A stretch of DNA of 10,060 nucleotides from Flavobacteriales bacterium UBA2040 (GTDB lineage Bacteria > Bacteroidota > Bacteroidia > Flavobacteriales_D > Crocinitomicaceae), in contig DDBE01000130.1 in NCBI GenBank assembly GCA_002332715.1, positions 1-10,060 on the forward strand, read 5' to 3'. The position numbers and the translations under genes were made by a program. Within the stretch, counting starts at the first letter, position 1. Every line of letters starts with the position of its first letter. The notes below the pieces were generated by a model. That model was given only the letters and a program-made list of their open reading frames with translations, made no database searches and was not told the origin of the DNA. Shown piece by piece: positions 1 to 7,200 of the stretch.

Positions 1-184
1 TATTGGTCTTTTCACACCAAAACGCCCTATGCATCCTGGACGTTGGAGACCGCTAGGCAAAAACAGTCAAACAATTACTTCTGCCGAAAACTGTACGTGC
101 AAGAGCAAGGAAAAATGCAGTTGTTTGGAAAATATTTCAGTTGACCAAGTTTATCACGAAATTCAAGCAAAATTAAAGCTTTAG
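1..184 (+). CDS. Glycosyltransferase family 9 (heptosyltransferase type), C-terminal end, partial
   Basis: Only the last 60 residues lie in the window; the frame is open from base 2 and stops at TAG 182-184. The start of the fragment, IGLFTPKRPMHPGRWRPLG, matches the C-terminal nucleotide-sugar-binding end of GT9 enzymes, where a segment of the form (A/I)LFGPT.P..W.PLG is usual. These enzymes add heptose or related sugars to lipopolysaccharide core on the cytoplasmic face of the inner membrane. The tail carries four cysteines (fragment residues 31, 33, 39, 41; CxC-x5-CxC) followed by ENISVDQVYHEI, a helix of the kind that closes GT9 proteins, where the wording 'I..(D/E)(Q/E)V...I' is common. 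Acceptor and donor sugar cannot be told from this piece. The next gene on the same strand begins within about 10 bases or overlaps, suggesting co-transcription. Family assignment is from recognition of the motif, without alignment. Confidence 0.72.
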   Translation, partial: IGLFTPKRPMHPGRWRPLGKNSQTITSAENCTCKSKEKCSCLENISVDQVYHEIQAKLKL

Positions 185-192
185 CCTTTATT

Positions 193-1035
193 GTGTACAG
201 CAACCTTTGGGTGAGTTTGTGCGCCGCGGTTTTTTCATGTGGTTTTTCGATACAATATAAAACAGAACCAATTCCATTTTTTATCTTTTTTTCTACCTTA
301 TTCGTGTACACAGGACAGCGGTTGTATAAAATTTGGAATAATCAAATACATACCGAAACTCCCAGAGTTATTTGGATGAAAGAGAATCAGAATCTTTCAA
401 TAGCCATACTAGTAATGGCAGGAATAGGTTCGTTAATTACGGGATTTTATCTTTTTCGTTTGGAGACTATTTTTAACACGAATTTGAATGAAAACACCTT
501 TTTGTTTCGAGGAATAATTCTGGCATTTTCTTTCTTAATTAGCGTTTTGTATGTCGTTCGAATAAGGAAGAGAAACCTAAGAGAATTGCCTTTCATCAAG
601 ATTTTTTTGGTAGTTGGCGTATATGTCTTTCTTTGTTGTGTTTTACCATTTTCGTCTTTTAAGGATGTACGATGGACTTCAAGCGATGGACATTTTCTTT
701 TTGAAATAGGCTTGTTTGTGAATGCCTTATTTGTTTTCGGAATAGCTTTGCTTTTTGATACGTCTGATATTGAAGTGGATCCACTTGATCAAAGAACGAT
801 TCCTCAAGTAATAGGTGTTTCACGAAGTATTTATTTGTCTGCTGGCTTAATAGCTCCACAAGCATTAATGATGTTTTTTGTGCACCGAGATAATACATTT
901 AACCTTTCGATTCTTGTGATATTTATGCTTTTCTATATTGGATTTTGGAAGTACAAGAAAACACCAATGTATATTAACTTCTGGGGAGAAGCAATGTTAG
1001 CATTCGTTGGGCTGTTTAATTGGTTTGGTTTATAG
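193..1035 (+). CDS. UbiA-like polytopic membrane protein (prenyltransferase superfamily, divergent)
   Basis: The 280-residue product is very hydrophobic, with about seven to nine likely membrane segments (roughly residues 3-20, 27-42, 68-88, 104-122, 134-152, 168-188, 212-230, 237-252, 262-279). The second aspartate motif of the UbiA superfamily is present as D189-T-S-D192-I-E-V-D196 followed by P..QRTIPQVIG, the layout seen in UbiA enzymes (DxxDxxxD then K/RT.P). The first motif (NDxxDxxxD) is missing: the equivalent loop after segment 2 reads YTGQRLYKI (residues 39-47). UbiA enzymes transfer prenyl chains using Mg-diphosphate held by both motifs, so ordinary transferase activity is doubtful. 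Start: GTG at 193 is the first conventional start, but the frame is open back to 145 and the residues before it (KALAFI) would make a natural N-terminus, so initiation at ATT 172 inside the glycosyltransferase gene is possible. The stop lies 2 bases from the end of radA on the other strand. Function unknown. Confidence 0.75.
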   Translation: MYSNLWVSLCAAVFSCGFSIQYKTEPIPFFIFFSTLFVYTGQRLYKIWNNQIHTETPRVIWMKENQNLSIAILVMAGIGSLITGFYLFRLETIFNTNLNENTFLFRGIILAFSFLISVLYVVRIRKRNLRELPFIKIFLVVGVYVFLCCVLPFSSFKDVRWTSSDGHFLFEIGLFVNALFVFGIALLFDTSDIEVDPLDQRTIPQVIGVSRSIYLSAGLIAPQALMMFFVHRDNTFNLSILVIFMLFYIGFWKYKKTPMYINFWGEAMLAFVGLFNWFGL

Positions 1036-1037
1036 AT

Positions 1038-2399
1038 TTAGGCAAACAATGCCTTAACGACTTCTTCCATTTTCGCGCACATTAGTACCTTGATTGAATA
1101 GTCTTGTGGAACAATTCCTTTGCAATATTTGGAGATGATTATGCGTTCAAAACCTAATTTCTGCGCTTCGGAAATCCGCTGTTCTACACGATTAACGGGG
1201 CGAATTTCACCTGATAAACCAACTTCTGCAGCAAGTACAGTTTTCGAATCCAAAGATAAATCGGTATTGGATGAAAGTACTGCTGCGACAACTGCTAAAT
1301 CAATCGCAGGATCTACGACTTTTATTCCGCCTGTAATATTCAAAAACACATCTTTTGCCGCCAACTTAAAGCCACATCGTTTTTCCATAACGGCAAGTAG
1401 CATGTTCAGTCTTTTGGCGTCAAACCCTGTGGAAGAACGCTGCGGAGTACCATATGCCGCCGTGCTCACCAAAGCTTGAACCTCGATCAAAAGAGGACGC
1501 ATTCCTTCCATTGTCGCAGCTAATGCAACTCCACTTAATGCAGAATCTTTTTGATGAACAAGTATGTCCGTTGGATCAATTACTTCACGAAGTCCACCGC
1601 CCACCATTTCATAAATGCCGAGTTCATTGGTGCTTCCGAATCGGTTTTTTATGGCACGAAGCAATCGATACACATGCTGGCGATCGCCTTCGAATTGCAA
1701 AACACAATCCACCATGTGTTCCAAAACTTTCGGTCCCGCCAAAGACCCTTCTTTGGTAATGTGCCCGATTAAGAAAACAGGAACTCCGGTCGTTTTTGCA
1801 TAGCGGAGCAGTTGAGCCGTACATTCTTTCACCTGAGAAACACTTCCTGGCGAACTTTCGATTTCTGAAGAATAAAGAGTTTGAATTGAATCGACAATAA
1901 GGATTTCGGGTTGGACGTCCTCAGCGTGCTTAAAAACGTTCTGTAAATGCGTTTCTGCAAGTATGAAACAAGCGTCATTTTCAATTCCCACTCTGTCGGC
2001 GCGAAGTTTAATCTGTTGTTCGCTTTCTTCACCCGATACGTATAAGACTTTCTTGTTTTTATTTTTAATGGCTAGTTGCAACATCAAGGTAGATTTTCCG
2101 ATACCAGGTTCTCCACCAAACAAAATCAACGAACCTTGCACCAAGCCACCGCCTAAAACACGATTTAGTTCTTGATCAACAAGAGGGATTTTTACATCTG
2201 AATTGGTCGTAATCGTATGTACAGCCAAAGGTTTCGATTTACTTGCGGATGCAGAAAAAGCGACCGCATGCGGGACAGATTTCTCAATTTTTTCTTCGAC
2301 AAAAGTGTTCCATTCCGAACAAGACGGACATTTACCCAGCCATTTTGGGGCTTCGTATCCGCAGTTTTGACAGAAAAATGCTGATTTTATTTTGGCCAT
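1038..2399 (-). CDS. radA: DNA repair protein RadA (Sms)
   Basis: This 453-residue protein has the full RadA architecture at the usual family length. An N-terminal C4 zinc finger uses C10, C13, C24 and C27 (CQNCG...GKCPSC). A RecA-like ATPase follows, with Walker A GGEPGIGKST (95-104), Walker B ILIVDS (166-171) and the RadA-specific KNRFG motif (251-255). From about residue 280 to the end is the Lon-protease-like domain (GG.KV.DPA.DLA), which in RadA is structural and lacks the protease dyad. RadA is a cytoplasmic hexameric helicase that promotes branch migration of recombination intermediates with RecA. The ATG at 2397-2399 gives MAKIKSAF, the normal start. The gene converges on the UbiA-like gene with a 2-base gap and is downstream of the M36 protease gene on the same strand, separated by 229 bases with a weak terminator-like hairpin, so it is probably transcribed on its own. 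Confidence 0.97.
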   Translation of the reverse strand: MAKIKSAFFCQNCGYEAPKWLGKCPSCSEWNTFVEEKIEKSVPHAVAFSASASKSKPLAVHTITTNSDVKIPLVDQELNRVLGGGLVQGSLILFGGEPGIGKSTLMLQLAIKNKNKKVLYVSGEESEQQIKLRADRVGIENDACFILAETHLQNVFKHAEDVQPEILIVDSIQTLYSSEIESSPGSVSQVKECTAQLLRYAKTTGVPVFLIGHITKEGSLAGPKVLEHMVDCVLQFEGDRQHVYRLLRAIKNRFGSTNELGIYEMVGGGLREVIDPTDILVHQKDSALSGVALAATMEGMRPLLIEVQALVSTAAYGTPQRSSTGFDAKRLNMLLAVMEKRCGFKLAAKDVFLNITGGIKVVDPAIDLAVVAAVLSSNTDLSLDSKTVLAAEVGLSGEIRPVNRVEQRISEAQKLGFERIIISKYCKGIVPQDYSIKVLMCAKMEEVVKALFA

Positions 2400-2403
2400 G
2401 GGT

Positions 2404-2437
2404 TAAAAGTAAGGAGATTCTTTAGTTCAGGTGTAAA
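2404..2437 (-). promoter_or_regulatory. Candidate Bacteroidota-type promoter of radA
   Basis: Read on the - strand, TACTTTTA (2411-2404) resembles the -7 element TAnnTTTG (mismatch in the last base), and TTTA (2437-2434), 22 bases further upstream, resembles the -33 element TTTG. The -7-like box ends only 4 bases before the ATG, which would imply a very short or absent leader. The same 11-mer CTTACTTTTAA lies upstream of the M36 protease gene. The call rests on resemblance only; an A/T-rich genome yields such matches by chance. Confidence 0.3.
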
Positions 2438-2561
2438 TACTTACCATGAAATTTTATCCGTTTTCCGAAAGAAAATTCGAGAATTTTAAAAAGACTAAGC
2501 TTTTAGTCTCTGAAATATTTTTGTGGGCTACTAATTGCAATAGCAACAAGTTCCACCCAAC

Positions 2562-2589
2562 AAAAAAAAGAACATCTGAACGCAGACAC
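2562..2589 (-). terminator. Weak candidate terminator after the M36 protease gene
   Basis: On the - strand, a short stem (2589-2583 with 2578-2572: GTGTCTG / CAGATGT, loop CGTT) has four Watson-Crick pairs and three G-U pairs. It is followed within 3 bases by an uninterrupted run of eight T (2569-2562). It lies about 40 bases past the protease stop, in the right place and orientation. The stem is weak, so efficiency is doubtful. The rest of 2400-2628 shows a small TTGC/GCAA hairpin (2535-2546) and no gene I would support. Confidence 0.35.
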
Positions 2590-2628
2590 TCATTTTTCTT
2601 TCATAGTTGCCTAACGGCCAAAAGTCAT

Positions 2629-5214
2629 TTATTCCAGAATTATTTTTCTAGTTTGAGATCCTCCTTCATTTGTAACTTCAACAAAATAAATCCCTGATTT
2701 GAACATTGAAATATCGAAACTCAAAGTCGACTCATTGAAATTGTCAACTGTCATAACTTCACGTCCGTTGATATCCAAAAGACGAACGCTTGAAAGCATT
2801 GAGTTATCACTAAACGAAATGTTCACGTTTCCATGTGTTGGATTTGGGTAAACATTCAATTGAGCTGAATACAAAGACTCATCTAAACCAGCAACACAAG
2901 CCAAAGGAACACTAAAGTTCTCAACTTGGTCGAAACGATCATCAGTATCACCTTGATCCGCATTGAACCCTAAACCTCTTTTTGCAAAAACACTCCAAAT
3001 CAAACATTCGTTAGCGCCTGCATATAGCAGTTGGTCGGCCAGCAAAATAGCATCTCTACCATCAACCATTCCAGGCTCACAAGGTTGCAACTTCATTCCT
3101 TCCATGACCAATTTCATTACCATGTTGTTTCCACCAGTTCCAGTTGCTGTATTCGCATCATAACCAAATTGGTTGACAAAGGCCCAGTTCAAATCCCAAA
3201 GCATTGTACACCAAACAAATCCAATTCCGTGTGGACGGGAAATACTTGAGTTATTCGTTGCTCCATACGTGTAATTGTTTTCAGCGAACGAAGTACTGTA
3301 GGGAGCAGGACGAATTCCAGTTCCAAGAACAGGTTCATTGGTAACATAGGTTCCAACACCTCTGCGATCACTTCCTAAATCACCTGTTTCCATGGTAATC
3401 ATCAAACCAAACCAGTCTGACCAACCTTCACCCATTTGATCATCGTTTCCTAAACAGCTCGTGTTGTTTGCTCCACCCGTTAAACGGTTCGAAATACCAT
3501 GTCCATATTCGTGAGCAATGATCATGTTGTCTATATCGCTATCCGTAGAATTCAATGCACTTTGGTCTGAAATACTTCCATTTATTACGGTTCCGCTTTG
3601 AATAGCCGTAATGAAAGCTTCACCATTCGCTTGAGAAACCATTATCGCTGGGATGTTCACTATGGAAGAATTACCTCCCATGGTAATCGGCGTTCCGGCA
3701 ACGTTATTTACGACGATTACAGCCAATGCTCCTGCTGCTTGACATTCTTCTACTTTTAATGCAAACGTGCATGACCCTCTTCGTACCACTGCGATTTTAC
3801 CACTTATTTCACTTGTATTGATGATGGTATTACACGCGTCCAAAGGTTCTGCACCTCCACTGTTGACCAAAATTAAATCTTGTATTATGGGAATAACAGG
3901 CGGCTGAGGCGCAAAACTCGCTATTGTAGAGGTATAATTTCCAGCAAAAGAGGAGGGAGAATTTACCGTTAGTAGTTCTGCAGTTGCAGAGTTCGTCCAA
4001 ATGAACATTTGCATTCTCGGATTACTGCCGTCTGGAGGAGTTGCAAAATTTGCATTGTTCGTCCCACTTCCATCTTGCGCATCTGCATTTACAAAATCAT
4101 CATCCAATCCTCCATTGCCGTAGTTGTTGTCCTGAAAATTTCCAGCCTCTTCGGTGAAACCATATCGGTACCAAATGTCGTGCATCATGTTGTTCATATA
4201 GAACAAGTTGGTAATTGCTGCATCCAAGTAAGAACCTGGTGCTCCACCTGCATATGGAAAATCAAAAACCAATTGAGCACCACCATTTGGCGAATAACCA
4301 GGGATGTTGTCGTCGTTTGCGTCTTCTGATGCAAACACGTTATTTCCTCGAGTAATTAGATATTCATTCCCTGCTGATCCATTGACATCATGCCATCCAA
4401 AAGGCGATGCTACTGGATCAAATGGACCAACTACTAAAGATCTTGAACCGTGATTTGGGCTTTCCACGGGCAAAGCAAATACATTATACGTATCATTTTG
4501 TGGAGGAGGAGCGGGTGCCATCATCATTTGATGCCCCATTTCAGGTTGTTTTAAATCGTTGTAATTAAAATGTTTTTCTGAACTACATCCTTCAAATGCA
4601 CAAGACACGACCCAATCCGTTTTTTTAAGGATTTCTCCGGTTTGAGCGTCCGCATATACATTCCACCAATGATCTTGATGTGGAACTTTCATGCTCGTTT
4701 CATAAATCAATCGAAATGATGTTCCGTCGAAAAAGTACGCCAATTGGATCGGAATTTCTACTTCAGAAATACGAGAATCAGTTACCTTAAACTTATTTTC
4801 GGCAACGTTAACTACGTTCGAAGTAATCAATGTTTCGCCTTTCGAAATTTCTTCCCAAACGGCAGATAATATTTCGTTTGCCGGTGCAGCGTTAGATTTT
4901 TCTACTAACTGTTTTTCTCCAGAAATTAGACGGTTACCTGACATTAAAAGAGCATCACCTTTTTTCACGAGTACCGCGGTACCATTAATTACAGGCAAAC
5001 CATTCAATGTTTGTTGAACATAAAAATGTGTCAATCCACTCTTTTTGTCTTCAACCGTTCTATCCACACGGATATCATCCGCGGTTGACTTTTGAAGGTC
5101 AATTTTCGTCGTATTATTCTTGAAATAATCACGAATAAGTCTGTCGTTTGATTTTTGACCAAAAGCTACAAAACCTATAAATGTCGCGAGTGTGACGGTA
5201 ATTATTTTTGTCAT
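2629..5214 (-). CDS. Secreted M36 (fungalysin) metalloprotease with PA insert and T9SS sorting domain
   Basis: The 861-residue protein is a secreted zinc endopeptidase. Residues 1-20 form a signal peptide (hydrophobic core, cleavage probably after FG or GQ). Residues about 25-200 are an FTP/PepSY-type inhibitory propeptide (FYVQQTLNGLPVINGTAVL; WWNVYADAQTGEIL). A short Met/Pro-rich linker follows (residues about 226-238, HQMMMAPAPPP). The M36 catalytic domain holds NNMMHDIWYRYGF (341-353), zinc motif HEYGH at 568-572 (H568, H572 ligands; E569 catalytic) and GEGWSD with third ligand E596. Within it, residues about 430-545 are a PA (protease-associated) domain (GKIAVVRRGSCTFALKVEECQAAGA), a common insert in bacterial M36 enzymes. 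Residues about 785-861 are a type A T9SS C-terminal domain (LNVYPNPTHGNVNIS ... GIYFVEV ... KIIL), directing outer-membrane passage and cell-surface attachment or release. The start ATG gives a good signal peptide. The gene has its own upstream region of 109 bases, so it is not tightly coupled to the aminopeptidase. Confidence 0.95.
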   Translation of the reverse strand: MTKIITVTLATFIGFVAFGQKSNDRLIRDYFKNNTTKIDLQKSTADDIRVDRTVEDKKSGLTHFYVQQTLNGLPVINGTAVLVKKGDALLMSGNRLISGEKQLVEKSNAAPANEILSAVWEEISKGETLITSNVVNVAENKFKVTDSRISEVEIPIQLAYFFDGTSFRLIYETSMKVPHQDHWWNVYADAQTGEILKKTDWVVSCAFEGCSSEKHFNYNDLKQPEMGHQMMMAPAPPPQNDTYNVFALPVESPNHGSRSLVVGPFDPVASPFGWHDVNGSAGNEYLITRGNNVFASEDANDDNIPGYSPNGGAQLVFDFPYAGGAPGSYLDAAITNLFYMNNMMHDIWYRYGFTEEAGNFQDNNYGNGGLDDDFVNADAQDGSGTNNANFATPPDGSNPRMQMFIWTNSATAELLTVNSPSSFAGNYTSTIASFAPQPPVIPIIQDLILVNSGGAEPLDACNTIINTSEISGKIAVVRRGSCTFALKVEECQAAGALAVIVVNNVAGTPITMGGNSSIVNIPAIMVSQANGEAFITAIQSGTVINGSISDQSALNSTDSDIDNMIIAHEYGHGISNRLTGGANNTSCLGNDDQMGEGWSDWFGLMITMETGDLGSDRRGVGTYVTNEPVLGTGIRPAPYSTSFAENNYTYGATNNSSISRPHGIGFVWCTMLWDLNWAFVNQFGYDANTATGTGGNNMVMKLVMEGMKLQPCEPGMVDGRDAILLADQLLYAGANECLIWSVFAKRGLGFNADQGDTDDRFDQVENFSVPLACVAGLDESLYSAQLNVYPNPTHGNVNISFSDNSMLSSVRLLDINGREVMTVDNFNESTLSFDISMFKSGIYFVEVTNEGGSQTRKIILE

Positions 5215-5223
5215 AGGATGTAT

Positions 5224-5258
5224 TAAAAGTAAGTGGTCATAAAACTTGCATGGGCAAA
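5224..5258 (-). promoter_or_regulatory. Candidate promoter of the M36 protease gene
   Basis: On the - strand, TTTG (5258-5255) and TACTTTTA (5231-5224) are 23 bases apart. This resembles the Bacteroidota -33/-7 pair TTTG / TAnnTTTG with one mismatch in the -7 box. The box ends 9 bases before the ATG at 5214. It shares CTTACTTTTAA with the region just upstream of radA. Support is by resemblance only. Confidence 0.35.
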
Positions 5259-5271
5259 ATACTAATTAATA

Positions 5272-5313
5272 ACAGCATAAAAAAAGAAATGTTCTAATAC
5301 CTTGGAATGCTGT
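5272..5313 (-). repeat. Inverted repeat between M42 and M36 genes
   Basis: ACAGCAT (5272-5278) and ATGCTGT (5307-5313) are perfect 7-base reverse complements around a 28-base spacer, just past the M42 stop. On the - strand the spacer ends in a run of seven T (5285-5279), placed inside rather than after the stem, so this is not a standard intrinsic terminator. It may be a long-loop hairpin or chance. Confidence 0.3.
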
Positions 5314-5323
5314 AAGGGGCAAT

Positions 5324-6367
5324 TTAGAACTTCATAGAAAATTCATCCATTTCCTTAACACATGCTGTCAATAAGTCAATTGAACCTTGAATATCATCTT
5401 TATGCGCCATTTCGATAACTTGATGAAGGTGTCGTGTGGGTATAGAAATTGCCCCCGCAATGGACCCCCCTTCTGTCATTCGTTGTATACCTGCGGTGTC
5501 TGTTCCACCTGCAGTAAGTATTTCAGGTTGCCAAGTGATTTTGTTATTGTCAGCTACCTTCTTCATGTATCGAACCATACGCGTATCACAAATCGTGCTG
5601 GCATCCATAATTTTTATGGCAGTACCTTTGCCCAATTCAGTGATTTTTTCGTGGGCCGCAGCGCCCGGCAAATCAAATGCAATCGTGGTATCTAAACCAA
5701 ATCCGAAATCGGGTTTGATTTTTAGACTAGCCACATTTGCCCCGCGAATTCCAACTTCTTCTTGCACCGTAAATACAGCATACAAATCATGCGGAATTTC
5801 TTTTTCTTTTAAATTTTTTAAAGTTTCGATCAAGATAAATACCGCCAATCGGTTGTCCAAAGACTTTGAATTCACACATTCACCCATTTCGATAAATTCT
5901 CTTTCACGTGTGATTGAATCTCCAATGGTAATCAGCTTTTTGACTTCTTTTACTGGCATTCCCGTATCGATGAAATAATCGGAAAGCTTAGCTACTTTAT
6001 TTCTCTCATCGGCCGTCATTACATGTATCGGCTTGCTCGCCATAACGCCAATTATATCTTTTTTACCATGCAGAATAACGCGCTGGGCAGTGAGTGTTTT
6101 CGGGTCAAATCCTCCTAAAGTATGGAAACGAATAAATCCGTTGTCGTCAATGTGGGTAACGATAAAACCGATTTCATCCATGTGTGCCCCAACCATAACA
6201 CGTTTGTCGGACTTCCCTCTTTTGATAGCGTAGACATTTCCTAAATTGTCGATTTCCACTTCGTCTACATATCCTTTGATTTCTTTCAGGACCAATTGAC
6301 GTACTTTTTCTTCGAATCCAGGAGCGCCGGGTGTTTTGCAGATTTCAGCTAAGAGTTTTGTGTTCAT
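5324..6367 (-). CDS. M42 family metalloaminopeptidase (glutamyl aminopeptidase / FrvX type)
   Basis: The 347-residue protein has no signal peptide and is expected in the cytoplasm, where M42 enzymes form large tetrahedral dodecamers that remove N-terminal residues from peptides. All expected active-site residues are visible: H62 and D64 in GAHMDEIGF, D171 in SLDNR (bridging metal ligand), E203 (base) and E204 (ligand) in VQEEVG, D226 in GLDTT, and H315 in PTRHLHQ. The GGTDTAGIQ segment (288-296) is also typical of the family. Length is normal (about 340-360). The family includes glutamyl aminopeptidases and enzymes once called endoglucanases (CelM, FrvX); the side-chain preference cannot be read from the sequence. 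Most family members have PTRYVHS near the C-terminus, and this one has HLHQ, a minor variation. It lies between the M36 protease gene (same strand, 109 bases apart) and the divergently transcribed SCO1 gene. It probably degrades peptides taken up after extracellular proteolysis. Confidence 0.95.
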   Translation of the reverse strand: MNTKLLAEICKTPGAPGFEEKVRQLVLKEIKGYVDEVEIDNLGNVYAIKRGKSDKRVMVGAHMDEIGFIVTHIDDNGFIRFHTLGGFDPKTLTAQRVILHGKKDIIGVMASKPIHVMTADERNKVAKLSDYFIDTGMPVKEVKKLITIGDSITREREFIEMGECVNSKSLDNRLAVFILIETLKNLKEKEIPHDLYAVFTVQEEVGIRGANVASLKIKPDFGFGLDTTIAFDLPGAAAHEKITELGKGTAIKIMDASTICDTRMVRYMKKVADNNKITWQPEILTAGGTDTAGIQRMTEGGSIAGAISIPTRHLHQVIEMAHKDDIQGSIDLLTACVKEMDEFSMKF

Positions 6368-6384
6368 TTTTCGATTTTATACTT

Positions 6385-6392
6385 CAAATTTA
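6385..6392 (-). promoter_or_regulatory. Candidate -7 promoter element of the M42 gene
   Basis: TAAATTTG on the - strand (6392-6385) matches the Bacteroidota -7 consensus TAnnTTTG exactly and ends 17 bases before the ATG. No TTTG was found at the expected -33 spacing. It sits in the 119-base divergent region shared with the SCO1 gene. Confidence 0.4.
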
Positions 6393-6474
6393 ATGATTAT
6401 TCCAACTTATCGGGCGCACATTAGTATGAAGATTCTTTTTTGTTTTTTTCAGATTATACCCGTCAGAAATCATG

Positions 6475-6482
6475 TAAATTTG
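6475..6482 (+). promoter_or_regulatory. Candidate -7 promoter element of the SCO1 gene
   Basis: TAAATTTG at this position matches TAnnTTTG exactly and ends 4 bases before the ATG at 6487. If used, transcription would begin at or very near the start codon (leaderless mRNA). No convincing -33 TTTG lies 17-23 bases upstream; a T-rich stretch (6436-6449) lies somewhat further away. It could be chance. Confidence 0.35.
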
Positions 6483-6486
6483 CACC

Positions 6487-7149
6487 ATGAAAGGTTATCT
6501 CTGGCTAATCGCCATTTTTGTTATCGCAATTCCCGTTGGATATTTTTATTTGAAACCCGATGAAAAACCCTTACCTGTTATCAATCCTGTGGATGTGAAT
6601 GATTCTTTGGTCGATCAGGGTCTTTTGCGCAAAGGATTTGGTCATCGGATAGGTGATTTTGAATTTTTAAACCAAGATAGTGCGCTTCTTTCTTCTAAGG
6701 ACATTACGAATAAGATTTTGGTGGCAGAATACTTTTTCACGACATGCGGTTCTATTTGTCCGAAGATGAATCAACAAATGAAACGTGTGCAAAAAGCGTT
6801 CAATGGAGAAAATGATGTGGTAATTCTCAGTTTTACCTGTTATCCAGAAGTAGATACCGTTGCTCAGATGAGAAAACATGCTAAGTTTTTAGGAGCTGAA
6901 TTACCGCAATGGCAATTGTTGACAGGTGACAAAGATGAGCTTTACAATTTAGCCAGAAGATCATTTTTCCTATTGAAACCAGCTGAAGTGAAAAAGCAAG
7001 GCGATGGAGGAAGCGACTTTATTCACACCGATAATTTTGTCTTAATTGATAAAAAACGAAGAATTCGAGGATACTACAATGGAACGAAACCAGACGAGGT
7101 GAGTCAAATGATAAAAGACATCACCCGATTACAAAAAAGTAAGACCTAG
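6487..7149 (+). CDS. SCO1/SenC/PrrC family copper-binding protein
   Basis: The 220-residue protein has an N-terminal membrane anchor (residues about 4-21) and a thioredoxin-like domain (about 50-215) that would face the periplasm. The copper site of SCO proteins is complete: C87 and C91 in TTCGSICPKM (CxxxC) and H180 in DFIHTDNFVLID. SCO proteins deliver copper to, or reduce the cysteines of, the CuA site of cytochrome c oxidase; some act more generally in thiol redox control. The segment SFTCYPEVDT (115-124) corresponds to the usual S.(T/I)(V/D)(D/N)PE.DT, and here has an additional cysteine at 118. The ATG at 6487 gives a normal anchor sequence. No oxidase gene is in the window. The neighbouring aldehyde dehydrogenase follows after 81 bases and has its own promoter-like box, so the two are not clearly an operon. 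Confidence 0.92.
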   Translation: MKGYLWLIAIFVIAIPVGYFYLKPDEKPLPVINPVDVNDSLVDQGLLRKGFGHRIGDFEFLNQDSALLSSKDITNKILVAEYFFTTCGSICPKMNQQMKRVQKAFNGENDVVILSFTCYPEVDTVAQMRKHAKFLGAELPQWQLLTGDKDELYNLARRSFFLLKPAEVKKQGDGGSDFIHTDNFVLIDKKRRIRGYYNGTKPDEVSQMIKDITRLQKSKT

Positions 7150-7200
7150 ATTCAATCCTAAGTCAAATCTGCTTATCATAAATCGTGATTTCGAAATAAC

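Noticed and set aside
1120..1803. Several + strand open frames opposite radA
   Set aside because: They are antisense to a clear, full-length RadA coding region and have no recognisable domains.
2446..2697. 83-codon + strand open frame in the gap between radA and the M36 gene
   Set aside because: It overlaps the end of the M36 coding region by 69 bases, has low-complexity Lys/Phe/Ser composition, and shows no recognisable domain or promoter.
5272..5313. Intrinsic terminator for the M42 gene
   Set aside because: The 7-base inverted repeat has a 28-base loop and the T-run lies inside the loop, so it is listed only as an inverted repeat.
5436..5978. 180-codon + strand open frame opposite the M42 gene
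   Set aside because: The antisense strand of a well-supported M42 enzyme often stays open; the product looks like an artefact of codon bias.
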